NCBI GenBank assembly: GCA_002293125.1 | Contig: DBCR01000053.1 | Location: 3,054 to 15,611, forward strand | From: Opitutia bacterium UBA953 | GTDB taxonomy: Bacteria > Verrucomicrobiota > Verrucomicrobiia > Opitutales > UBA953 | Reading direction: 5' to 3' | DNA: 12,558 nucleotides | Part shown: positions 5,182-12,558 of the stretch, piece after piece | Layout of the letters: every line of letters begins with the position of its first letter | Position numbering within the stretch: the first letter of the stretch is position 1 | The notes under the pieces: generated by a model | The model's database searches: none | Told to the model about the DNA's origin: nothing | The model's input: the letters and a program-made list of their open reading frames with translations, nothing else | Translations under genes and position numbers: made by a program

Positions 5182-7722
5182 TTAGCGGGGAATGGGGTGG
5201 GGTTTGGTCTTCCAGATGAGCTTAGCGTAGTCGCCGATCGAGCGATCGGACGAGAACTTGGCGCAGCGGGCGACATTCCGGATGGCCATGGCCGCCCAGC
5301 GGCGACGGTCCAAGAAGGCCTTCTCAGCCGTAGCCTGGGCGTCGACATAGCTACGGAAGTCAGCCAGCACGAGATAAGGATCGCCGCCCTCCACGAGCGA
5401 ATCGACCACCGGCGAAAGAGCCCCGGCTTGCTCCGGGGTGAAGGTGTCGGAGCGCAGCCAATCGAGTAGCGCTGAAAGTTCTGGATCGGCGGCGAGCACC
5501 GTGTGCGGATCGTAGCCGTCCGCCCAGAGCTTCTCGACCTCTTCGACCTGAAGGCCGAAGATGAAGATGTTCTCGTCGCCGACTTCTTCACCGATCTCGA
5601 CGTTAGCGCCATCGAGCGTGCCGATGGTCACCGCGCCGTTGAGGGCGAGCTTCATGTTGCCGGTACCGGAAGCTTCCTTGCCGGCCGTGGAGATCTGTTC
5701 GGAAAGGTCGGCGGCGGGGATAATGCGCTCGGCGAGCGAAACACGGTAGTCCGGTAGGAAGACTACCTTGAGCAGCCCGCGGACGCGCTCGTCGGAATTG
5801 ATGACCGCGGCGACACGGTTGATCGCGTGGATGATGTGCTTCGCGAGGGCGTAACCCGGGGCGGCCTTGGCGCCGAAGATGCAGACACGTGGCGTGAATT
5901 GTCCGTTCGGCTCGTTCAGGATCCGGCGGTACAGGTGCAGGATGTGCAGCAGGTTGAGGTGCTGGCGCTTGTACTCGTGGAGGCGCTTGATCTGGACGTC
6001 GAAGAGCGCGTCGGGCGACACTTCCACGCCGACGAGTTCCTTGATGCGAGCGGTCAGACGGACCTTGTTCGCGCGCTTGATGGCGAGGAAACGGTCCTGG
6101 AACGCAGGGCGATCAGCTATGGCGTCGAGCTTGCGCAGGCGGCCGAGATCGGCCTCCCAGCCCTTGCCGGCGACTTCGTCGCACAGGGCGCCGAGCTCAG
6201 GGTTGCAGCCGCGGACCCAGCGGCGCGGCGTGACGCCGTTGGTGACGTTCACGAACTTGCCCTTCCAGAGCTCGTTGAAGCCAGGGAACAGATTCGCACG
6301 GATGAGGCGGGTGTGCAGTTCGGCCACGCCGTTCACGTGATGCGAGCCGACGACGGCGAGGTGCGCCATGCGGATGCGCTTCGGGAAACCTTCCTGCACG
6401 ATCGAGAGCTCCGTCTTGCGGGCGTCATCGCCGGGCCAGCGCTTCTCGACGTCCTCGAGGTGGCGGCGGTTGATCTCGTAGATGATCTCGAGGTGGCGCG
6501 GCAGGACTTTCTCAAAGAGCGGCACGGACCAGGTCTCAAGGGCCTCAGGCAGCAAGGTGTGATTGGTGTAGCTGAAGGTCCGGGTACAGAGCGCCCAGGC
6601 TTCGTCCCAGGTCAGTCGCTCGACATCGACGAGCAGGCGCATGAGCTCAGCGACGGCGATCGCCGGGTGGGTGTCGTTGAGCTGGATGGCGGCCTTGGCC
6701 GGCAAGGAATTGAAATCGGGGTTCAGGCGACGGTGACGGCGCAGGATATCCTGCAGGGAGCAGGACACGAAGAAGATCTGCTGGACGAGGCGGAGCTCCT
6801 TGCCGCTCTCGGTGCTGTCGTTGGGGTACAAGACCTTCGAGACGATCTCACTCGAGTCGCGCTCATGCACGGCCTCGACGTAACCGCCGCGATCGAAAGC
6901 GCGGAAGTCGAACTCGGAAGCGGCCTTGGATTCCCAGAGGCGGAGGAAATTGACGCTGCTGCCCGCGAAGCCGGCGATCGGGATATCCCAAGGCATGCCG
7001 AGGAGGTTACGGGTCTCGACGAGTTCGGCGCAGTGATTACCGCGATTATCGGTGCTGTGCTTCACGCGGCCGTAGAGCGGCACGCTGACGCGATAGTTGG
7101 GGCGACGGAGCAGCCAAGGGTTGTTGTTCGCCAGCCAGTTATCCGCGACTTCGACCTGGCGGCCCTGCGCGAAGGTCTGACGAAAAAGACCGAACTCGTA
7201 ATGGATGCCGTAGCCGACGGCCGGGATGTCCATCGTGGCGAGGGAATCGAGGAAGCAGGCGGCGAGGCGACCTAGTCCGCCATTGCCGAGGCCCATGTCG
7301 GCTTCTTCATCGGCGACGGCTTCGAGGTCCTGACCGAGGTCGGCCAAGGCGGCCGTGGCGACGTCACGCAGCTGCAGGTTGACCAGGTTATTGGTCAGCA
7401 CCCGGCCCATGAGGTACTCCAAGGAGAGATAGTAGACGCGGCGGACGTTCTTGCTGGCGTGCTGGGCCTGCGTATCGATGTAGCGCTCCAGCATCTGGTC
7501 GCGAGCCGCCATGCAGGTGGCCATCCACCAGTCGTTGCGGGTCGCGGTGACGCGATCGCGGGCGAAAGTGCTCTTCAAATGGCGTAGGACCGCGTCGCGG
7601 AAAGCAGCGACCTGCGAGTTGGCCGCGGGCTTCGCCGTCGGCTTCTTGGCCGGTTTCGGGGCGGGCTTGCGCGCCTTGACCATCTGGGCGGACTTCTTCG
7701 CGGACTTCTTCTTTTTAAGCAT
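5182..7722 (-). CDS. glgP: Glycogen/starch phosphorylase
   Basis: An 846-residue GT35 alpha-glucan phosphorylase that releases glucose-1-phosphate from the non-reducing ends of glycogen in the cytoplasm, using pyridoxal phosphate. Family blocks appear in order: YYLSLEYLMGR (97-107), LGNGGLGRLAACFLDSLA (145-162), GYGIHYEFGLFRQ (170-182), NDTHPAIAVAEL, YTNHTLLPEALE, VTNGVTPRRW, QIKRLHEYKRQ, FGAKAAPGY, VFLPDYRVSLAE, and the PLP signature EASGTGNMK, where Lys691 is the cofactor lysine. The length is normal for the family except for about 37 extra N-terminal residues that are almost only Lys, Ala and Pro (MLKKKKSAKKSAQMVKARKP at the start). ATG 7722 is the first start; ATG at codon 14 is an alternative and would keep most of that tail. 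The gene follows the aas-like gene by 51 bases and precedes the unknown secreted gene by 34 bases, so it is likely the middle of one transcript. No glg biosynthesis gene is in the window. Confidence 0.97.
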   Translation of the reverse strand: MLKKKKSAKKSAQMVKARKPAPKPAKKPTAKPAANSQVAAFRDAVLRHLKSTFARDRVTATRNDWWMATCMAARDQMLERYIDTQAQHASKNVRRVYYLSLEYLMGRVLTNNLVNLQLRDVATAALADLGQDLEAVADEEADMGLGNGGLGRLAACFLDSLATMDIPAVGYGIHYEFGLFRQTFAQGRQVEVADNWLANNNPWLLRRPNYRVSVPLYGRVKHSTDNRGNHCAELVETRNLLGMPWDIPIAGFAGSSVNFLRLWESKAASEFDFRAFDRGGYVEAVHERDSSEIVSKVLYPNDSTESGKELRLVQQIFFVSCSLQDILRRHRRLNPDFNSLPAKAAIQLNDTHPAIAVAELMRLLVDVERLTWDEAWALCTRTFSYTNHTLLPEALETWSVPLFEKVLPRHLEIIYEINRRHLEDVEKRWPGDDARKTELSIVQEGFPKRIRMAHLAVVGSHHVNGVAELHTRLIRANLFPGFNELWKGKFVNVTNGVTPRRWVRGCNPELGALCDEVAGKGWEADLGRLRKLDAIADRPAFQDRFLAIKRANKVRLTARIKELVGVEVSPDALFDVQIKRLHEYKRQHLNLLHILHLYRRILNEPNGQFTPRVCIFGAKAAPGYALAKHIIHAINRVAAVINSDERVRGLLKVVFLPDYRVSLAERIIPAADLSEQISTAGKEASGTGNMKLALNGAVTIGTLDGANVEIGEEVGDENIFIFGLQVEEVEKLWADGYDPHTVLAADPELSALLDWLRSDTFTPEQAGALSPVVDSLVEGGDPYLVLADFRSYVDAQATAEKAFLDRRRWAAMAIRNVARCAKFSSDRSIGDYAKLIWKTKPHPIPR

Positions 7723-7773
7723 GATCGTCGGTTAGGACAATCGACCATAAGCCACAAGCGAGCCAAAACCGCG

Positions 7774-10104
7774 TCAGCCCTGTGCCAGCTCCCGCAACTT
7801 GTTCAAATCCAGCTTACCCGTGCCTAAAATCGGGACGGCGGGTACTTTCTTGAACACCTTGGGAATCCACAGGTTAGCGAGCCCTTCGGCCGCGAGCGCC
7901 GCGCGGATCGCCTCGGCGTCGATATCATCGACATGCAGTACGACGAGCTGTTCGCCCTTGGCTGGATCCGCGGTACTGGCGACGGCGACCTTAATCTCCG
8001 CGGAATCAGTCAGTCCCATCACCTTGCGCAAAGCATCCTCCACGGTGCCATGCGGGACCATCTCTCCGCCGATCTTAGAAAAACGGGAGAGGCGGCCGGC
8101 CAGATGGAGGAAGCCGTCATCATCCATGCGGGCGAGATCGCCCGTACGATACCAGCCATCCGGCGTCATCGCCTTGGCGGACTGCTCGGCATCGAGATAG
8201 CCCATGAAGATGTTGGCGCCCTTGATTTCCAAAAGACCCACCTGCCCGCTCGGCAGGACATCGCCGGTCTCCGGCTCGATGAAGCGGACGGCGACGCCGA
8301 TGACCGGACGGCCGACGGAGCCACGGACATTGCCCAGCCAGACGCCATCGGGACCTTCGGGGTCGATCCGGTCAGGTACGTTGACGGCAAGCACGGGGCT
8401 GGTCTCGGTGATGCCATAGCCTTCCAAGACCGGCGTCTCCAGCTGAGTGGCGAAAGCGTCCACGAGATCGGCCGGACACTTCTCGGCGCCGACGACGGCC
8501 CATTCAAGAGATGCGAAATCGGCGGCGGTGCCGCGACGAAGATAGGGGCGCAGGAAAGTCGGGGTGCCGACGACGACGGTGACCTTCTCTTCCTTGATCG
8601 CCTTGACGGCGGCGGCGGAATCCAACGGCGACGGCAAGGTCACGAGGCGTGGCGAACGGGAAAGTGAATACCAAAGACCGATCGTGAAACCAAAACTATG
8701 GAAGACCGGCAGGCTACTCAGGAGGACGGCGTCGTCCGGCAGGATATCGGCGTCGTCGATCTGTCGCAGGTTAGCCAGGATGTTGCGGTGCGAAAGACGC
8801 ACGCCCTTGGGCTGGCCGGAGCTTCCGCTCGTGAAGAGCAAAGCCGCTTCGTCGTCGCCGCCATGCTTCGGAAGCCCCATGCACGCCAGCACCCAGGAGG
8901 TCGGCAGGCAGCGGACCAGGCCGAGACGGAAAGCGAGGTCGGCACGCGAGTGCGCCGCCAAGAAATCGGCGACGTCGAGCACGTGATCGCCCCACGGGAA
9001 GTCAGGCGACTTCTCGGAGAGCTTGCTGCGGAAAGCGCCAGCGGTGACGACGAGGTCGACCTCGGCCCGTTGGAGGCAGGAGAGCGCTTGCTCGCGACCG
9101 AGCGAGAAATTAAGGTTCACCGGCACCTTGCCGGCGAGCACACAACCCAGATTGGCCACGGCCGCCGCAACGCCGGGAGGCAGCACGATCGCGACACGCT
9201 TGGACGTCGTCCGGCGCTTCAGTTCACCCGCGAAGGCCCAGCCCAAGGCCAATAACGTCGCGCCCGTGAACTCGCGGCGCGTTGAGGTACGGTCAACCAA
9301 AGCGACAGCTCCACCCCTCTTGGCCAGACCCTCCGCGACTTCGCGGCCAAGATGGCCTTCAAGGGATTTGCGCATGGCGAAGGCCTCCGCAGCGAGCTCA
9401 AGGATGCGCGAACGCGTCTTGGCATGCTCGCTGGCAGGAAACGGCTTGCCGATGACGACGCCGACCGGACGCGGGAAATGCTTGGGTAGTTTCCAGAATG
9501 ACTTTCCGCCGCTGAAGCTAAGGATTGAACCCCACATGCCGTCGATCGCGACCGGGACGATGGGCGCGCCACCACGGCGGGCGATCAGCTCGAAGCCTTT
9601 GCGCAGCTGCATCAGGCCGCCGTTGCGGGTGAGGCTGCCTTCAGGGAATATACAAACGATTTCCCCGCGCGCGAGGGCTTCGCCCGACTTGATGATGGCC
9701 TCTTTGGCCTTCATCTCCGAAACCGGAATCGTCCCCATCAGTCGGCACATGAAACCGAGGAACTTATGGCGTTCGAAACCCTCCCAGGAAAGGAAGCGCA
9801 CCGGGCGTCGACACATCACGCCCATCACCAGCACGTCGGCATAGGCGACGTGGTTCGCGATGAGGAGAACGCCACCTTCTGCCGGGATGTTCTCCAACCC
9901 GCGGACGCGGATGGTATACCCGCACTTCAGGAGCAACCAGCAAAGGGTGTGCATGACGCAATACCCCAGCGACATCGACTTATGCCGGCGAGGCGCCCGC
10001 CACGCGAACGCCACCAGGAAGATCGTGAGCAGGAGCAGGCCGAACGCCACGAACGCCACGGGGATCATCAGCAGGAACCAGCTGGGGGAGTAAAGCAGGG
10101 GCAC
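7774..10104 (-). CDS. aas: PlsC acyltransferase fused to acyl-ACP/CoA synthetase (Aas-like)
   Basis: A 776-residue bifunctional membrane protein resembling E. coli Aas, which reacylates lysophospholipids using a fatty acid activated on its own synthetase half. Residues 8-35 and about 46-62 are hydrophobic membrane segments. The acyltransferase half follows, with NHVAYAD (His85/Asp90, the HX4D motif), FPEGSLTRNG (153-162) and IVPVAIDGMWGS. The AMP-forming ligase half has FTSGSSGQPKG (424-434), GYGITETSP (562-570), YRTGDL (652-657), KIGGEMV (677-683) and the closing catalytic lysine in GTGKLDLNKL (Lys764). It is slightly longer than E. coli Aas. It lacks the N-terminal MFS (LplT-like) domain that some bacterial relatives carry. 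The start is GTG 10104, which keeps the whole first membrane segment; an internal ATG at 10068 would cut it. There is no clear ribosome-binding site. It is first of the minus-strand unit with glgP. The acyl substrate and exact lysolipid are not known, so the symbol is by similarity only. Confidence 0.92.
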   Translation of the reverse strand: MPLLYSPSWFLLMIPVAFVAFGLLLLTIFLVAFAWRAPRRHKSMSLGYCVMHTLCWLLLKCGYTIRVRGLENIPAEGGVLLIANHVAYADVLVMGVMCRRPVRFLSWEGFERHKFLGFMCRLMGTIPVSEMKAKEAIIKSGEALARGEIVCIFPEGSLTRNGGLMQLRKGFELIARRGGAPIVPVAIDGMWGSILSFSGGKSFWKLPKHFPRPVGVVIGKPFPASEHAKTRSRILELAAEAFAMRKSLEGHLGREVAEGLAKRGGAVALVDRTSTRREFTGATLLALGWAFAGELKRRTTSKRVAIVLPPGVAAAVANLGCVLAGKVPVNLNFSLGREQALSCLQRAEVDLVVTAGAFRSKLSEKSPDFPWGDHVLDVADFLAAHSRADLAFRLGLVRCLPTSWVLACMGLPKHGGDDEAALLFTSGSSGQPKGVRLSHRNILANLRQIDDADILPDDAVLLSSLPVFHSFGFTIGLWYSLSRSPRLVTLPSPLDSAAAVKAIKEEKVTVVVGTPTFLRPYLRRGTAADFASLEWAVVGAEKCPADLVDAFATQLETPVLEGYGITETSPVLAVNVPDRIDPEGPDGVWLGNVRGSVGRPVIGVAVRFIEPETGDVLPSGQVGLLEIKGANIFMGYLDAEQSAKAMTPDGWYRTGDLARMDDDGFLHLAGRLSRFSKIGGEMVPHGTVEDALRKVMGLTDSAEIKVAVASTADPAKGEQLVVLHVDDIDAEAIRAALAAEGLANLWIPKVFKKVPAVPILGTGKLDLNKLRELAQG

Positions 10105-10196
10105 CCCGAGAAAGTGGGGCGTCCGCCGTCGGGTGCAAGCCGAGTCCTTTCAAGGTTGACCCCTCCCCGCCCCTGAATGCCCTATGGAGACCCGCG
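10105..10196. promoter_or_regulatory. Divergent intergenic region between aas-like gene and yejB
   Basis: This 92-base GC-rich gap must hold the start signals for both transcripts. On the plus strand there is TTGACC at 10156-10161, a fair -35, but nothing at 16-18 bases' spacing resembles a -10 box. On the minus strand TTGAAA is present but also has no convincing -10. I see no clear inverted-repeat operator. Confidence 0.3.
10186..10190 (+). promoter_or_regulatory. Ribosome-binding site of yejB
   Basis: GGAGA lies 6 bases before ATG 10197, the best Shine-Dalgarno match in the window. It fixes the yejB start over the nearby out-of-frame ATG at 10184. Confidence 0.75.
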
Positions 10197-11444
10197 ATGC
10201 GCGACTACGTCCTCAGACGGTTGCTGCTAGTCCCACTGACTTTCGTGGGCATTACGTTCGTCGCGTTCTGCTTCACCCGCTTCGTCCCGGGTGGCCCGAT
10301 CGAACAAGCCCTCGCCGAGCGCCAGCAGGCCGACCGCAAGCAGACTTCCGCCGCCCGGCCATCCGGGCCCGCCTCCCCGGAGGAGCTCGATAACCTCAAG
10401 CGACGCTATGGTTTCGACCGCTCACTTCTAGAGGCCTATGCCATCTGGCTCGGCGCCCTCCCCGGCCCAGCGGACTGGATCACGGTACGTCTGGATAAGG
10501 ACGGCAAGGCGGAGGCCGAAGTCACCGATGACCTCAACCCGGGCAAATCCCTCAAGCTGAACGTTGGCCAGACCGGCAGCTCCCTCGCCGTGACCACGGC
10601 GGACGGCAAACCTCGCGCCCACTGGTTTGCTTCACTGGCGCCCCTGCCCGACGACCCCGAGACAGCGACGCGCGTACTCGTCTATCGTCGTGCCTTCGCC
10701 GGCCTACTCCAAGCGGAGCTTGGCGACTCCACCACCAGCGACAAACCCGTCTGGGATGAGATCAAGGCGCGTCTGCCCATCTCGGCTTGGTTCGGCGGAT
10801 GGTCCTTGCTCCTCGCCTACGCCATCTCGATTCCCCTCGGCGTCGCCAAGGCCCTGAAGCGCGACGGCTGGTTCGACCGTGGATCCTCGCAGGTTCTTTT
10901 CATCCTCTATTCCGTACCAGGATTCATCCTCGCCGTCGCGATGCTGCACCTGCTCTGCTTCCATCTCGGATGGTTCCCGACCAAGGGATTTGATTGGGCT
11001 AACCTCAGTTGGGCCGGCCGCGTCCACCACACCATCGTACCGCTCGCCTGCGAGATGGTCGGCGCCTTCACCGCGCTCACGCTCTTCACGCGCAACGGAC
11101 TGCTCGACAACCTTGCCGCCGACTACGTCCGCACCGCCAAGGCCAAAGGCCTCAGCCACAGGCGCATCGTCTTCGTCCACGCGCTTCGCAATTCGCTCAT
11201 CCCCTTGGCCGCGACCTTCGGGGGCAATCTCGGCTTCTTCCTCACCGGCTCGTTCCTCATCGAAGTGACGTTCAATATCCCTGGCCTTGGCCTGCTGGGT
11301 TACGATTCGCTCGTCCATCGTAACTACCCCGTCTTCCTCGGCCTCCTCACGCTCTCCAGCCTGGCGATGCTCATCGGCAACATCGTCTCCGACCTCTGCG
11401 TCGCCGCCGTCGACCCGCGCATCCGGTTCGACAAAACCGCATGA
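10197..11444 (+). CDS. yejB: YejB-type peptide ABC transporter permease
   Basis: A 415-residue inner-membrane permease of the DppB/OppB class, closest in style to YejB of the E. coli YejABEF importer (microcin C and peptide uptake). The N-terminus MRDYVLRRLLLVPLTFVGIT with FVPGGP (29-34) is typical of TM1 and the entry loop. YGFDRSLLEAY (71-81) follows. The core runs from about residue 190 with TM segments near 199-215, 232-255, 278-297, 334-355 and 377-402. It carries the ATPase-contacting EAA-type loop DYVRTAKAKGLSHRRIVFVH (309-328), then GLGLLGYDSL and the ending VDPRIRFD. Relative to the E. coli protein as I recall it, roughly residues 88-162 are extra and would face the periplasm. The stop overlaps the yejE start (ATGA, 11441-11444), so the two subunits are translationally coupled. 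No substrate-binding protein gene precedes it; that and the ATPase would have to be downstream or elsewhere. Confidence 0.94.
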   Translation: MRDYVLRRLLLVPLTFVGITFVAFCFTRFVPGGPIEQALAERQQADRKQTSAARPSGPASPEELDNLKRRYGFDRSLLEAYAIWLGALPGPADWITVRLDKDGKAEAEVTDDLNPGKSLKLNVGQTGSSLAVTTADGKPRAHWFASLAPLPDDPETATRVLVYRRAFAGLLQAELGDSTTSDKPVWDEIKARLPISAWFGGWSLLLAYAISIPLGVAKALKRDGWFDRGSSQVLFILYSVPGFILAVAMLHLLCFHLGWFPTKGFDWANLSWAGRVHHTIVPLACEMVGAFTALTLFTRNGLLDNLAADYVRTAKAKGLSHRRIVFVHALRNSLIPLAATFGGNLGFFLTGSFLIEVTFNIPGLGLLGYDSLVHRNYPVFLGLLTLSSLAMLIGNIVSDLCVAAVDPRIRFDKTA

Positions 11445-12558
11445 GCTTCTTCGACCCCATCACGCTGCGGCGCTTCGATCGATTCCGTCGTCACCGCATG
11501 GGCTGGTGGTCACTGCTGACCCTATTCGCGCTCTCGGCGCTCGCCTTGCTGGGACCGCTGCTCGTCGGCAATCGCCCGCTCGTGCTCAAGGTCGACGGGG
11601 TCACGCGCTTCCCGGTGTTCGCGGGCTTCATCTCGGGACGTGACCTCGGCCTAAAGATCGAAGGAGAACCCAACTATCGCTTGCTGGCCGAAGAACTGAA
11701 GCAGAACGGCCGGGGCTGGCTCATCATGCCACCCGTGCCCTTCGCCCCGGGAGAAGTCTGCGAGGTGATGCCGGAGGCTTCCCGCGACGCCGAAGGACGG
11801 TGGTACGACCCTCGCGGCATCATCTCCGAGGGGCGCATCTTCACACTTAATACGGACGGCACCCGCCGCCAAGCTTGGACGATCATCAACGGCCGGCCCG
11901 AAGGCGACGCCCGCCTGTTCGCCGAGGGAGTCGGTATCGCGCGGGCGAAATTCGTCGACGGTAAGGTCGTCCAGCGCGTGCCCGTTGCAGACCGTACGGA
12001 CTGGGAGCCGCAGGGCTCGCTCCGCACGCAGGTGCCCTCGCCCTGCCCGCCCGGACTCGACGGACATTGGCTCGGTACCGACGAATCCGGCCACGATATC
12101 GTCGCGCGGCTTTTCGGCGGCTTCCGGATCCTGCTGCTCTCCGCGCTCATCTTCCTCCCATGCGTCTATGGCGTCGGCCTGCTCCTGGGCGCTGCGATGG
12201 GCTACTTCGGCGGCTGGTTCGACATGGTCTGCCAGCGACTCATGGAAGTCTGGTCCAACATCCCCTTCCTCTACGCCATCATCTTCCTCGCCAGCCTGCT
12301 CGAGCCCTCGCTGGCGATTCTCATCTTCATCCTCGTGGCTTTCTCCTGGATCGGGCTCGCCCAGCAGCTGCGTGCCGCCGCTTATCAAATCTCCGCTCGC
12401 GACTACGTCACCGCCTCCCGCGCTTTGGGGGCCGGCCACGCTCGTATCATCTGGCGCCACATCCTGCCTAATTGTGCGACCATCATCCTGACGACGCTCC
12501 CCTTTAGCCTCCACGGTCTGGTCTTCTCCCTGTCCGCGCTCGACTACCTCGGCTTCGG
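11441..12558 (+). CDS. yejE: YejE-type peptide ABC transporter permease (3' end outside window)
   Basis: The second permease of the same importer: 372 full codons are visible and the frame is still open at the right edge. TM1 spans about residues 22-42 (WWSLLTLFALSALALLGPLL). Then comes a long periplasmic stretch to about 207, starting NRPLVLKVDGVTRFPVF, which resembles YejE's own short loop. The core starts at HWLGTDESGHDIVARL (209-224, the DppC/OppC GTDxxGxD motif), with TM segments near 228-250, 272-288 and 291-306. The EAA-type loop is SARDYVTASRALGAGHARII (318-337), then RHILPN (339-344) and LDYLGFG at the edge. About 95 residues (104-197) appear extra compared with E. coli YejE, with DG-turn and beta-strand character. 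ATG 11441 overlaps the yejB stop. The C-terminal residues, expected to include a last TM segment, are beyond the window. Confidence 0.94.
   Translation, partial: MSFFDPITLRRFDRFRRHRMGWWSLLTLFALSALALLGPLLVGNRPLVLKVDGVTRFPVFAGFISGRDLGLKIEGEPNYRLLAEELKQNGRGWLIMPPVPFAPGEVCEVMPEASRDAEGRWYDPRGIISEGRIFTLNTDGTRRQAWTIINGRPEGDARLFAEGVGIARAKFVDGKVVQRVPVADRTDWEPQGSLRTQVPSPCPPGLDGHWLGTDESGHDIVARLFGGFRILLLSALIFLPCVYGVGLLLGAAMGYFGGWFDMVCQRLMEVWSNIPFLYAIIFLASLLEPSLAILIFILVAFSWIGLAQQLRAAAYQISARDYVTASRALGAGHARIIWRHILPNCATIILTTLPFSLHGLVFSLSALDYLGF

Noticed and set aside
5148..5612. Upstream in-frame extension of the secreted unknown protein by 155 codons
   Set aside because: The extension overlaps the glgP C-terminus in another frame and is Ser/Arg/Pro-rich shadow sequence. 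The signal peptide begins at ATG 5147.
5827..7275. 482-codon open frame on the plus strand opposite glgP
   Set aside because: It is fully antisense to the glycogen phosphorylase gene, whose motifs span this region. Its protein is Ala/Val/Asp/Glu-rich with no recognisable family, as expected from codon bias in GC-rich DNA.
10156..10185. Promoter for yejB based on TTGACC
   Set aside because: No hexamer at 16-18 bases' spacing matches more than two -10 consensus positions.
11651..12514. 287-codon open frame on the minus strand opposite yejE
   Set aside because: It lies antisense to a permease frame with clear GTDESGHD and EAA-loop motifs; the composition is that of a shadow frame.
1..12558. 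Mobile element, CRISPR, prophage, tRNA or rRNA
   Set aside because: I found no transposase or integrase motifs, no spaced direct repeats, and no tRNA- or rRNA-like sequence by eye. Intergenic space is too small for most of these.

Overview
The window is GC-rich, gene-dense bacterial chromosome with eight protein genes, most of them recognisable, and almost no spare DNA. Composition and gene content point to a Gram-negative heterotroph. The content is an acetylesterase-like exoenzyme next to a secreted parallel beta-helix protein, an atypically large adenylate-kinase-like protein, a PlsC/AMP-ligase fusion and Yej-type permeases. Together these suggest Verrucomicrobiota (Opitutae-like) or a relative in the PVC group. 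That assignment is an inference from style and content, not proof.

Layout, left to right. (1) Positions 1-495 hold the 3' part of a Mn-type superoxide dismutase gene (+), closed by a strong intrinsic terminator at 518-548. (2) Positions 588-2986 hold a two-gene, translationally coupled (ATGA overlap) exported pair (+): an SGNH/SASA-family carbohydrate acetylesterase and a pectate-lyase-3-like right-handed beta-helix protein. Both have signal peptides, and together they look like part of a polysaccharide-degradation set. (3) Four genes lie on the minus strand, convergent with that pair and separated from it by 2 bases. In transcription order they are: a PlsC + acyl-ACP/CoA synthetase fusion (aas-like, 10104-7774), glycogen phosphorylase (7722-5182), a secreted protein of unknown function (5147-4272), and, after an intrinsic terminator at 4238-4257, a 400-residue nucleoside monophosphate kinase-like protein (4191-2989). 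(4) From 10197 to the right edge are two coupled permease genes of a YejB/YejE-type peptide ABC importer (+), divergent from the aas-like gene. The second is cut by the window edge.

The gene set reads as ordinary physiology (oxidative defence, storage glucan use, phospholipid repair, peptide uptake, polysaccharide attack) rather than a defence island or mobile element. I saw no tRNA, rRNA, CRISPR, IS element or prophage signal. The least ordinary features are as follows: both Yej-type permeases carry an extra segment at the same topological place, between TM1 and the core, compared with the E. coli proteins as I remember them; the NMP-kinase-like protein has extra N- and C-terminal regions; glycogen phosphorylase has a Lys/Pro/Ala-rich tail; and an uncharacterised secreted protein sits directly behind glgP. 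No clearly new multi-gene system is visible.
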